The translations under genes and the position numbers were made by a program. Shown in pieces: positions 53,512-60,558 of a DNA stretch of 64,000 nt. This DNA is from Bacteroidia bacterium. Its GTDB lineage: Bacteria; Bacteroidota; Bacteroidia; Chitinophagales; UBA2359. The notes below the pieces were generated by a model. It saw only the letters and a list, made by a program, of their open reading frames with translations, had not been told where the DNA came from and ran no database searches. The DNA is taken from contig JAUHXA010000017.1 of assembly GCA_030427245.1 (NCBI GenBank), positions 41,153 to 105,152 on the forward strand. Reading direction: 5' to 3'. The stretch's first letter is position 1. The number at the start of each line of letters is the position of its first letter.

Positions 53512-53850
53512 TTAACTGTTAAGCGCTTGACACCTTTCTGTCGAGCAAAATTGTTGAGAACCAAGCAATCCCGAGGGTTCGGGACAAGTTATAACAATTT
53601 AACACCTACGTTTCGGTAATATTGCATTTCAGAGCACTTTGCAATAACAAAAATGGACTTTTATTGAATAACTCGCAATCGAAAGACCATTTCATTACAT
53701 AACGTTTTTTGAATAAATTTTAAAAAAATAGAATAATCTTATTTTTAAACTCATTTATTCTTGATATTTAAAATTATACACTAATTTTTTTATCGCCAAA
53801 TGAAGTTACCGAAACGTAGGTTAACAATAAAGCCGTTCAGCAATAGTCAA
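53512..53850. repeat. Dispersed repeat, family C copy 2 (interrupted by MITE)
   Basis: CTTTAACTGTTAAGCGCTTG, then ACACCTTTCTGTCGAGCAAAA, then AACCAAGCAAT and AAGCCGTTCAGCAATAG match copy 1 (15681-15912). It is split by a short CCCGAGGGTTCGGGACAAG insert (53570-53588) and by the 216-base element. The Rrf2 stop codon lies at its end. Confidence 0.7.
53605..53820. mobile_element. MITE-like element, 216 bp
   Basis: Begins CCTACGTTTCGGTAA and ends TTACCGAAACGTAGG: perfect 15-bp terminal inverted repeats. Direct repeats TTAACA flank it (53599-53604 and 53821-53826). The interior is AT-rich and non-coding. It sits in a family C repeat that has no such insertion at 15 kb, so the empty site is partly visible. 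The transposase is not in the window. Confidence 0.8.
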
Positions 53851-54272
53851 AACCTAATCCCATTCAAATCTACATTTTCTGCTACTTCCTTTATGGTTTG
53901 GTGTTTCAAGAGTTTAGATAAATCTTCTCTAAACTGGGTGTATTCATTGTGTAAAGGACAAGGATTTTCACTGTCACAATTGGGCAGACCAATAATGCAC
54001 TTTTGGAAAATATCTTCTCCATCAATGCTTTCTACCACTTTTTGCAAGGGGATTTCTAAGTTTTGCTCGCTTAGATAGAACCCTCCCCCAGGCCCTTTGA
54101 CCGAAGAAACCAAATTGTGTTTGGAGAGTTGTTGGAGTATTTTGGCTAAAAAATAGAGAGGTACTTCCAACGCTCCCGCAATCGTTTTGGTGTCAATTTT
54201 TTGGGTTTCATTGGAATGAATCGCCAAATACAAAACGGCTCTTATTGCGTATTTACAAGAATTAGAAAACAT
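53847..54272 (-). CDS. Rrf2-family transcriptional regulator, NsrR/IscR-like
   Basis: A 141-residue repressor-type protein. The ATG at 54272 (MFSNSCKYAIRAVLYLAIHS) is the typical Rrf2 start. The winged helix covers residues about 1-75. Cysteines 92, 99 and 105 (KCIIGLPNCDSENPCPLH) are close in spacing to the three Fe-S cluster cysteines of IscR/NsrR (C92/C98/C104 in E. coli IscR). It is therefore likely to sense NO or iron-sulfur status. It is divergent from the NirK gene, and the predicted target is the nirK promoter region. Confidence 0.9.
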   Translation of the reverse strand: MFSNSCKYAIRAVLYLAIHSNETQKIDTKTIAGALEVPLYFLAKILQQLSKHNLVSSVKGPGGGFYLSEQNLEIPLQKVVESIDGEDIFQKCIIGLPNCDSENPCPLHNEYTQFREDLSKLLKHQTIKEVAENVDLNGIRF

Positions 54273-54292
54273 ATCTTTCTTTTTTGAAGAAA

Positions 54293-54300
54293 CAAAACTA
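54293..54300 (-). promoter_or_regulatory. Promoter -7 box for the Rrf2 gene (TAGTTTTG)
   Basis: Read on the minus strand, a TAnnTTTG match about 20 bases before the Rrf2 ATG. It supports the start at 54272. Confidence 0.45.
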
Positions 54301-54350
54301 CCCAAACTAAAATACTTTCTACCTAAAAAAAGTCTGGTGATAAAATAAAG

Positions 54351-54381
54351 TTGCAAATTATAAAAATAGCGTGTAAATTTG
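54351..54381 (+). promoter_or_regulatory. nirK promoter (TTG-N20-TAAATTTG)
   Basis: TTG at 54351-54353 and TAAATTTG at 54374-54381 match the Bacteroidota promoter with correct spacing. CAAATT at 54354-54359 and AAATTTG at 54375-54381 form an inverted pair that could be an operator, but this is weak. Confidence 0.6.
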
Positions 54382-54458
54382 TAAAAAAGATAAAAAGGTC
54401 TTTTATTATTAAATACAATTTCATAACGTTAATTACCAACTCAAATTGTTCTTTTACT

Positions 54459-55883
54459 ATGAAAAAAATATTGTGGTTTTTCATCTGTGTCTCACTGGTT
54501 TCTTGTAAGGACAACACTATGCAGTACAGCGATGTGATTGGAGGTGTGCGAGAAGCAGAATTAACTTCTCCTCCCCATGTTCCGATGACGGATAAATCCA
54601 TGAGACATCCTCTCAAGCAGATTGTGAAACTCGAAATCATCGAAAAAGTGATGGAAATGACCGATGGAGTAGAATATACTTATTGGACTTTTGGAGGCAC
54701 CGTTCCTGGTAGCTTCATACGAGTTCGGGAAGGAGACGAAGTGGAATTTCATTTGAAAAACCATCCCGACAACAAACTGCCGCACAACATTGACTTACAT
54801 GCAGTGACAGGAGAAGGGGGAGGGGCGGCTTCTTCCTTTACTGCTCCCGGTCACGAAACGGTTTTCTCCTTTAAGGTCTTGAATCCTGGCTTGTATGTTT
54901 ACCACTGTGCGACTGCTCCTGTTGGAATGCACATTGCCAACGGAATGTATGGGCTAATCATGGTAGAACCCAGAGAAGGAATGTCGGAAGTAGATAGAGA
55001 ATACTATGTAATGCAGGGTGATTTTTATACCAAAGGAGCAAATGGAGAAACGGGATTACAACCTTTTGACATGAACAAAGCAGTCAGCGAAGATGCTGAT
55101 TATGTAGTCTTCAATGGTGCTATGAACTCGCTGATAGGGGACAATGCGATTACGGCAAATGTGGGAGAAACGGTGAGATTGTTTGTCGGAAACGGAGGAC
55201 CCAATTTGGTGAGTTCATTTCACGTCATTGGGGAGATTTTCGACAAGGTACACATTGAAGGGGGAAGCATGGTCAATTACGATGTTCAAACGACCTTGAT
55301 TCCCGCAGGAGGTGCAGCCATTATAGAGTTCAAAGTAGATGTACCTGGAACATTTATTTTGGTCGACCACTCCATTTTCAGAGCCTTCAATAAGGGCGCA
55401 TTGGGCATGTTGAAAGTCGAAGGTGAAGAAGACAAATCCATTTACAGCGGCACAATTCAAGAGGGTATTTACAAGCCTGAAGGGGGAACGATTCAAGAAA
55501 TGCCTGATGATGGTTCTGCCAAAACTCCTGTAAAAACAGCAGCTCTTAGCTTCCAAGAAAAAATGGAAATGGGGCAGCGGGTTTACAACAGCACCTGTAT
55601 GCCTTGTCACCAACAAACTGGTCAGGGAGTACCCAATGCGTTTCCACCTTTGGCTAAGTCAGACTACTTCAATGCGGATATGGATAGGGCGATTGACATT
55701 GTATTGAATGGTAAATCGGGTGAAATCACCGTCAACGGAAAGAAATACAACAGCATCATGACCCGACAAGTGCTGAATGACAATGAAGTAGCAAGTGTTT
55801 TGACTTTTATTTCAAACAATTGGGGCAATGACAAAGAAGAGGTTTCGGCTTCTGATGTGGCGAGAATTAGAAGTGGACATTAG
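54459..55883 (+). CDS. nirK: Copper nitrite reductase with C-terminal cytochrome c domain
   Basis: A 474-residue lipoprotein ([19 protein letters not shown], lipid Cys 16; start ATG 54459). Two cupredoxin domains (about residues 55-335) have the NirK ligands: [10 protein letters not shown] (type 2/type 1 His) and [11 protein letters not shown] (type 1 Cys, His and Met). It reduces nitrite to NO in the periplasm. A C-terminal cytochrome c (about 365-460) has CMPCH near residue 379 and a distal Met candidate. The fusion supplies an electron entry site. It is the first gene of a run (nirK, nirV, SCO, porin, ric, hemerythrin) and is divergent from the Rrf2 regulator. Confidence 0.94.
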   Translation: MKKILWFFICVSLVSCKDNTMQYSDVIGGVREAELTSPPHVPMTDKSMRHPLKQIVKLEIIEKVMEMTDGVEYTYWTFGGTVPGSFIRVREGDEVEFHLKNHPDNKLPHNIDLHAVTGEGGGAASSFTAPGHETVFSFKVLNPGLYVYHCATAPVGMHIANGMYGLIMVEPREGMSEVDREYYVMQGDFYTKGANGETGLQPFDMNKAVSEDADYVVFNGAMNSLIGDNAITANVGETVRLFVGNGGPNLVSSFHVIGEIFDKVHIEGGSMVNYDVQTTLIPAGGAAIIEFKVDVPGTFILVDHSIFRAFNKGALGMLKVEGEEDKSIYSGTIQEGIYKPEGGTIQEMPDDGSAKTPVKTAALSFQEKMEMGQRVYNSTCMPCHQQTGQGVPNAFPPLAKSDYFNADMDRAIDIVLNGKSGEITVNGKKYNSIMTRQVLNDNEVASVLTFISNNWGNDKEEVSASDVARIRSGH

Positions 55884-55889
55884 GGTAAG

Positions 55890-55922
55890 TTCAAATTCAA
55901 AACTCAAATACAAATTCAAACA
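55890..55922. repeat. Dispersed A-rich repeat, family D-like copy 3
   Basis: GTTCAAATTCAAAACTCAAA and TACAAATTCAAACAA resemble the family D repeats at 25826-25870 and 30708-30749. It starts seven bases after the nirK stop. Confidence 0.5.
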
Positions 55923-55970
55923 ATACTTTGTAAGCGAGTAGATAACTACCGTGTAACAGAAGTTTCTTTA

Positions 55971-56061
55971 GACAGCAAGGTGTAATCTTCGGAGGAATGA
56001 AGAAGAGCCTGTGTCGAGACTTCGGCATGACATCTTGCTGTCGGCTTTGAGATTACACCTT
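55971..56061. repeat. Overlapping inverted repeats between nirK and nirV
   Basis: GACAGCAAG (55971-55979) is complementary to CTTGCTGTC (56034-56042). AAGGTGTAATCT (55977-55988) is complementary to AGATTACACCTT (56050-56061). The two pairings overlap and cross, so only one could form at a time unless a pseudoknot arises. Confidence 0.6.
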
Positions 56062-56103
56062 TTCGTTGCCTCAAAGATGTCACCTCAAACCCTTAAATTA
56101 TTT

Positions 56104-56907
56104 ATGTTACAGTGTACTAATATATTAAAACGACTGATTTCGATTTTGATAACCGCCTCGATTTGCTGCAATGTTCATGCTCAAACTGCAATAGCAGACA
56201 TGGCATTCATTGAAGGAGGCATTTACACTCCTTTGTATGGCAATGACAGTGTGCCTGTTCAGGTGAAGCCTTTTTATATGGACATTGCTCCTGTCACCAA
56301 TCAGCAGTTTTTGGAGTTTGTAGAGCAATATCCTAAGTGGCAACGAGACAATACAAAGAGGCTGTTTGCGGATGAAATGTATCTATCGCATTGGAAAAAC
56401 AATACAGAATTGGGAAACAATGCACCTTCAAATGCGCCTGTCACCCATGTTTCATGGTTTGCTGCAAAGGCGTATTGTGAATGTCAACAAAAAACACTTC
56501 CAAGCATTGACGAATGGGAAATTGTGGCGATGGCAGGGGCAGATAAAAAGGATGCTCGAAAGGAGGAAAACTACAACCAACGGATTTTGGACTGGTACGA
56601 AAAACCTTCTTCCTTTCCGCCAAAGGAAGTCAAAAGCACCTTCAAAAATTATTGGGGAGTGTATGACCTAAACAGTTTGATTTGGGAGTGGACTTATGAC
56701 TTCAATTCGGTATTGATATCGGGCGAATCCCGCAAAGATGGCGCAGTTGACCGCAACCTATTTTGTTCGGCGGGAGCTGTTGGCGCAACGGATTTGATGA
56801 ATTATGCCGCTTTTTTGCGCTACGCTTTTAGGGGTAGCCTCAAAGCCAATTACAACATCAAGAACTTGGGTTTTAGGTGCGTCAAAAGAATTCCTCTTAA
56901 AAAGTAA
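56104..56907 (+). CDS. nirV: NirV-like FGE/SUMF1-domain protein
   Basis: A 267-residue exported protein (start ATG 56104, MLQCTNILKRLISILITASI). It has the formylglycine-generating-enzyme fold (FIEGGIYTPL, PVTNQQFLEFVEQYP, PVTHVSWFAAKAYCECQQKT and a NLGFRCVKR end). Genes of this type follow nirK in several denitrifiers and are called nirV; they are thought to help copper-site maturation, although the biochemistry is unproven. Its C-terminal codons use all third bases and show no AAC-type bias, unlike the FGE-fold gene at 63.2 kb. Translation begins 220 bases after nirK, across hairpins. Confidence 0.85.
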   Translation: MLQCTNILKRLISILITASICCNVHAQTAIADMAFIEGGIYTPLYGNDSVPVQVKPFYMDIAPVTNQQFLEFVEQYPKWQRDNTKRLFADEMYLSHWKNNTELGNNAPSNAPVTHVSWFAAKAYCECQQKTLPSIDEWEIVAMAGADKKDARKEENYNQRILDWYEKPSSFPPKEVKSTFKNYWGVYDLNSLIWEWTYDFNSVLISGESRKDGAVDRNLFCSAGAVGATDLMNYAAFLRYAFRGSLKANYNIKNLGFRCVKRIPLKK

Positions 56908-56912
56908 AAATC

Positions 56913-57536
56913 ATGAGGTACAAATATTTCCTTCAACTACTGACTTTTATTGGCTGTTCTATGCTGTTTTCTGCTTGCGAACCACAAGAATTGCAGCAAA
57001 AAACACTCGAAACTTCTACACAAACGGTGGAGGAAGAACTGCCCGACCTTTCCATTTTTCACCTCCCTTCAAAGTGGGCTACCCAAAGCAATGATACGAT
57101 TGAGTTGGTGGATTTGAGAGGGAAAGTAACGGTGTTGGCATTGATTTTTACAAGCTGTCAATATGCTTGCCCTCGCTTGGTGGCAGACATGAAGGGCATT
57201 GAAGAAGAAGTGGCGGCGAACAAACGTTCAGAAACCAATTTTGTGTTGGTGAGCATTGACCCCGAAAACGATACACCCGAAGTATTGCATCAATTTGCAG
57301 AAGAAAAAGAACTCGATTTGTCACACTGGACCTTATTGCAGGGAACGCCTGATAGTGTTTTGGAGTTGGCGGTGACTTTGGGAGTGAAATACCGAAAAGT
57401 TTCTGCCATTGATTTTTCACACTCCAACATCATCAGCGTTTTTGAACCCAATGGAGAATTGGTCTTTCAGCAGGATGGTTTTGGCGCAGACAACACCGAT
57501 ATAGTAGGACATATTAATGAATTATTGAAAAAGTAA
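56913..57536 (+). CDS. SCO1/SenC family protein
   Basis: A 207-residue lipoprotein (MRYKYFLQLLTFIGCSMLFS, lipobox FSAC). The thioredoxin-fold domain has the copper-binding CxxxC (TSCQYACP) and a distal His (DFSHSNI). SCO proteins deliver copper to cytochrome oxidase CuA sites, or, in nitrite/nitrous oxide reduction gene clusters, to NirK-type enzymes. Placement five bases after nirV and four before the porin argues for copper supply to NirK. Thioredoxin-like activity is not excluded. Confidence 0.9.
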   Translation: MRYKYFLQLLTFIGCSMLFSACEPQELQQKTLETSTQTVEEELPDLSIFHLPSKWATQSNDTIELVDLRGKVTVLALIFTSCQYACPRLVADMKGIEEEVAANKRSETNFVLVSIDPENDTPEVLHQFAEEKELDLSHWTLLQGTPDSVLELAVTLGVKYRKVSAIDFSHSNIISVFEPNGELVFQQDGFGADNTDIVGHINELLKK

Positions 57537-57540
57537 GATT

Positions 57541-58803
57541 ATGATAACGTGGAGTCCAAATGCGTTTTTTGTTTCGGCAGTTCTTTGCTTGTTTACTTCA
57601 ATGAATGTGTTTGCACAATTGGAGGTTTCGGCACAATTGAAGCCCCGCTTGGAGTTGAGGGATGGTTATCGGATTCCTGCAACGCCTGATACAGAAACCG
57701 CTTTTTTTGTATCCCAACGAACTCGTTTGAACATTTTTTATACAAACGACAAAATGAGTTTGAAGATTTCGCCGCAAGATGTGCGGGTTTGGGGAGATGA
57801 AAATCAGTTGGGAAAAGTACCGAGTTTGGGCGTGCATGAGGCTTGGGGAAGTTTCCACCTTAATTCGTTTTGGCAGGTCAAACTGGGAAGACAAGAATTG
57901 GTGTACGACGACCACCGTTTGATGGGGAATGTGGATTGGGTGCAGCAAGGACGGAGTCACGATGCGCTGCTATTGAAGTACGATGCGAATGACTGGAAAA
58001 TGGATGTGGGCGGAGCCTTCAATCAAATGCAAGAAAATGTATTTGGAACTCAATATGTTGCCAATAATTACAAAGCAATGCTTTGGTTCTATGGACAGAA
58101 AAAAGCAGAGAATTTGACTGCCGATATTTTGTGGCTAAACGATGCTTTTGAAGAAGACAACACCCTGCACCAAACCCATTGGAGGCATACCATAGGAGGA
58201 GGAGCGGCTTATTCTTTCAAAAAAATCACGCTCAAAGGAAATGCCTATTGGCAAGGCGGGAAGACTCAAACGGAGCAGAAAATCTCTGCTTATTTGGTTG
58301 CCTTCAAAGCCGATTATTCACTTCCTTCCATGAAATTCACACTCGGTGCAGACATTGTTTCGGGCGACAATCCAAACGACAACGATTACCAAGCCTTCAA
58401 TACTTTGTACGCCACGAACCACAAATTTTATGGATTGATGGACTACTATTTGAACATTCCAAACGACACGAAAGGCGGAGGATTGCAGGATTTTTTCCTT
58501 CAATGGTCTTACGATGCGACCTCCAAAACCAACCTCCAAATGACTGTCCATCAATTCTTATTGAGCAAAGAAGTGTATGATTCCAACTTAGAATTCTTGG
58601 ATAGAAACATGGGCAGTGAGATAGATTTGACGATGAATCACACCATCAATTCGGATGTCAACTTAAAATGTGGAGCATCTATTTATCTGCCCACTTATAG
58701 CACTCAGCAAATCAAAGGAGGCGACGAAAATCAGGTTTCTTTTTGGACTTGGGCGATGCTCTCTTTTACTCCTGAATTGTTTAAAAGCGAGGATAAAAAA
58801 TGA
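57541..58803 (+). CDS. Alginate-export-family outer-membrane porin
   Basis: A 420-residue beta-barrel protein (signal peptide ends NVFAQ). The N-terminus, SAQLKPRLELRDGY then FVSQRTRLNIFYTNDKMSLK, is the alginate_exp/OprD-like family start. It ends with repeated amphipathic strands. In denitrification-linked clusters of Bacteroidota this family is often found next to nirK; nitrite or small-anion passage is a guess. It is translated four bases after the SCO gene and 26 bases before the Ric start. Confidence 0.85.
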   Translation: MITWSPNAFFVSAVLCLFTSMNVFAQLEVSAQLKPRLELRDGYRIPATPDTETAFFVSQRTRLNIFYTNDKMSLKISPQDVRVWGDENQLGKVPSLGVHEAWGSFHLNSFWQVKLGRQELVYDDHRLMGNVDWVQQGRSHDALLLKYDANDWKMDVGGAFNQMQENVFGTQYVANNYKAMLWFYGQKKAENLTADILWLNDAFEEDNTLHQTHWRHTIGGGAAYSFKKITLKGNAYWQGGKTQTEQKISAYLVAFKADYSLPSMKFTLGADIVSGDNPNDNDYQAFNTLYATNHKFYGLMDYYLNIPNDTKGGGLQDFFLQWSYDATSKTNLQMTVHQFLLSKEVYDSNLEFLDRNMGSEIDLTMNHTINSDVNLKCGASIYLPTYSTQQIKGGDENQVSFWTWAMLSFTPELFKSEDKK

Positions 58804-58829
58804 TTTTTAAAATCAAAAAAATAATTACT

Positions 58830-59564
58830 ATGAATATTTCAAAAGAAGATATTATTGGGCAAGTAGTAGCAGGTGATTACCGAACTGCTGCTGTTTTTCA
58901 ATCTCATGGCATTGATTTTTGCTGCAAAGGGAACAGAACTATCAACGAAGTTTGCGAGGAAAAAAACATAGAAGCAGGAAACTTAGTGTATAAACTCCAA
59001 AAAGCAGCTCTTCAAACCAATGACTCGACAAACGATTACCAATCTTGGGATATTGACCTATTGGCTGACTACATCGAAAAAAAGCATCACCGCTATGTAG
59101 AAACCAAAATACCTGAAATCAAAGCCTATCTGCAAAAAATCGTGAGCGTACACGGTGGACGGCATCCCGAATTGAAAGAAATAGAGCAGTTGTTCTCGGC
59201 ATCTGCAAGGGAACTTTTGGCACACATGACAAAGGAAGAACTGGTTTTGTTTCCTTATATTCGCCAAATGGTGGAAGCGAAGGAAAGGAATACGGAATTG
59301 AACGCCCCACATTTTGGAACGGTGAACAATCCCATACAGATGATGATGCAAGAACATGACAATGAGGGCAGTCGCTTTCGGAAAATTGCGGCATTGAGCA
59401 ACAACTACACGCCTCCCGAAGATGCCTGCAATACCTATCGAGTCGCTTTTTCTTTGGTCAAAGAATTTGAAGAAGACTTACATTTGCACATTCATTTGGA
59501 GAACAACATTCTGTTCCCCAAAGCCATTGAATTAGAAAAACAATACCAACACAACTATGCCTAA
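58830..59564 (+). CDS. ric: Iron-sulfur cluster repair di-iron protein (Ric/ScdA/YtfE)
   Basis: A 244-residue protein. The ATG at 58830 (MNISKEDIIGQVVAGDYRTA) is used; the earlier ATG (58800) overlaps the porin stop. The N-terminal ScdA domain has DFCCKGNRT (about residues 29-37). The hemerythrin-like di-iron domain follows, with HH and H...E patterns (KKHHRYVETKIPE, VHGGRHPELKE, HMTKEELVLFPYIRQM and HIHLENNILFPKA). It repairs iron-sulfur clusters damaged by NO or peroxide. NO made by NirK explains its place in the cluster. Confidence 0.93.
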   Translation: MNISKEDIIGQVVAGDYRTAAVFQSHGIDFCCKGNRTINEVCEEKNIEAGNLVYKLQKAALQTNDSTNDYQSWDIDLLADYIEKKHHRYVETKIPEIKAYLQKIVSVHGGRHPELKEIEQLFSASARELLAHMTKEELVLFPYIRQMVEAKERNTELNAPHFGTVNNPIQMMMQEHDNEGSRFRKIAALSNNYTPPEDACNTYRVAFSLVKEFEEDLHLHIHLENNILFPKAIELEKQYQHNYA

Positions 59565-60012
59565 ACCAATCAAACGACACAAATCTATTCAACCGATAAG
59601 CCGTGAACACCATCACGGCTTATTGCTCGGTTGGAAAATCAGAGAGGGAATCAAGAAAGAAATTCCACTCGAAAGAATCAAAAGTTATGCAAACTGGTTC
59701 TGGGAAACCCACCTAATCCTACACTTCGACCTCGAAGAAAAACACCTCTTTCCCATTTTAGGAGCAGAGCATGAGATGGTTGTGCAAGCGGTAAAAGAGC
59801 ATCGAAGATTGAAAGAATTGTTTGAAAATCAAGCTGATTTACCCACCAACCTTTCGCTTATCGAAAAAGAACTCACCGACCACATTCGATTTGAAGAACG
59901 AACGCTATTCAATGAAATACAAACCATTGGAACGGAGGAACAATTGGAGGCTGTCGAAAAAGCTCATTCTAAAATTGAGGATGAAGGGTGGGAAGATGAG
60001 TTTTGGGTGTGA
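59557..60012 (+). CDS. Hemerythrin-domain protein
   Basis: A 151-residue protein that overlaps the ric end by eight bases, so translation is probably coupled. It has a hemerythrin helix bundle: SREHHHGLLLGWKIREG, then HLILHFDLEEKHLFPIL, then VKEHRRLKELF and LTDHIRFEERTLFNEI. These supply the His/Glu/Asp di-iron ligands. Likely roles are O2 or NO binding or a second repair protein. It is the last gene of the cluster; the repeat-rich spacer follows. Confidence 0.88.
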   Translation: MPKPIKRHKSIQPISREHHHGLLLGWKIREGIKKEIPLERIKSYANWFWETHLILHFDLEEKHLFPILGAEHEMVVQAVKEHRRLKELFENQADLPTNLSLIEKELTDHIRFEERTLFNEIQTIGTEEQLEAVEKAHSKIEDEGWEDEFWV

Positions 60013-60171
60013 AAGAAACGAATACAATAATTAAGATTGCCCGTTAAAGTCTCCATAATTTATCCCGATTTCTCGGAACTTGAACAAAACCCAAACGGTA
60101 AGTCTCATTGATTTTCGATATTTAGTTTCCCGAGGTCTCGGGACAGGCTGTGGTTTTCCACACTTTGTCTA

Positions 60172-60285
60172 ACATCCCCCTAGCCCTCCCGAGGTTTCGG
60201 GACAAGCTCTTCAAAGGGGGAATTCGCGCCAAAACTCCCCCTTTGAAGAGCTTGTCCCGAAACCTCGGGAGGGTTGGGGGGATGT
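60172..60285. repeat. Palindromic dispersed repeat, family A copy 3 (with inner palindromes)
   Basis: Arms 60172-60224 and 60234-60285 are nearly perfect inverted copies, starting ACATCCCCC and ending GGGGGGATGT. Each arm has CCCGAGGTTTCGGGACAAG or its complement in place of plain C/G runs. Arms this similar and long are unusual against copies 1 and 2, suggesting recent formation or arm-to-arm conversion. Confidence 0.8.
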
Positions 60286-60491
60286 TGCACAGGGGTTTAG
60301 GGGCATCACAAAGCCACGAATTAAATTTTGAATCTGGATCAGACTCGCAGGCTATAAGGAGTCTGGAGAATTTATCCTGATTTCTCGAAACTCAAACAGG
60401 CTATTCGACAGAATCAAATAATTATCTTCAACACAATTCAAACAAAGTCCAAACCAGTGAGTTTGGACTTTCAATTTGAGGTGTTACCAAG

Positions 60492-60522
60492 TTGTTTATC
60501 TCCCTAAGATACAGTAGATTTG
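60492..60522 (+). promoter_or_regulatory. Promoter of the ROCO gene (TTG-N20-TAGATTTG)
   Basis: TTG at 60492-60494 and TAGATTTG at 60515-60522 match -33/-7 with 20 bases between. Transcription would start near 60530, which rules out the TTG at 60520 as a start and supports the ATG at 60559. Confidence 0.65.
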
Positions 60523-60558
60523 ACTTTATTTTTCCATTTGTTAAATCTACGCCTCCCT

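Larger units (their letters stand above)
60013..60558. other. Repeat-rich spacer before the ROCO gene
   Basis: A 546-base spacer. It contains isolated palindromic words of the CCCGA...TCGGGA type (about 60062-60076 and 60129-60145), the family A copy with inserted words (60172-60285), and the promoter of the ROCO gene (60492-60522). No gene. Confidence 0.65.

Noticed and set aside
53605..53820. A riboswitch or small RNA in the globin-Rrf2 spacer
   Set aside because: The palindromic ends coincide with perfect terminal repeats and a target duplication, so a MITE is the simpler reading.
56104..56907. NirV as a second DGR target
   Set aside because: It shares the FGE fold, but its C-terminal codons use all bases at third positions and no AAC-derived run is present; the signal peptide and nirK context explain it.
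60013..60558. Insertion sequence or CRISPR-like array before the ROCO gene
   Set aside because: Repeats are inverted rather than direct and regularly spaced, there are no unique spacers of even length, and no transposase frame is present.
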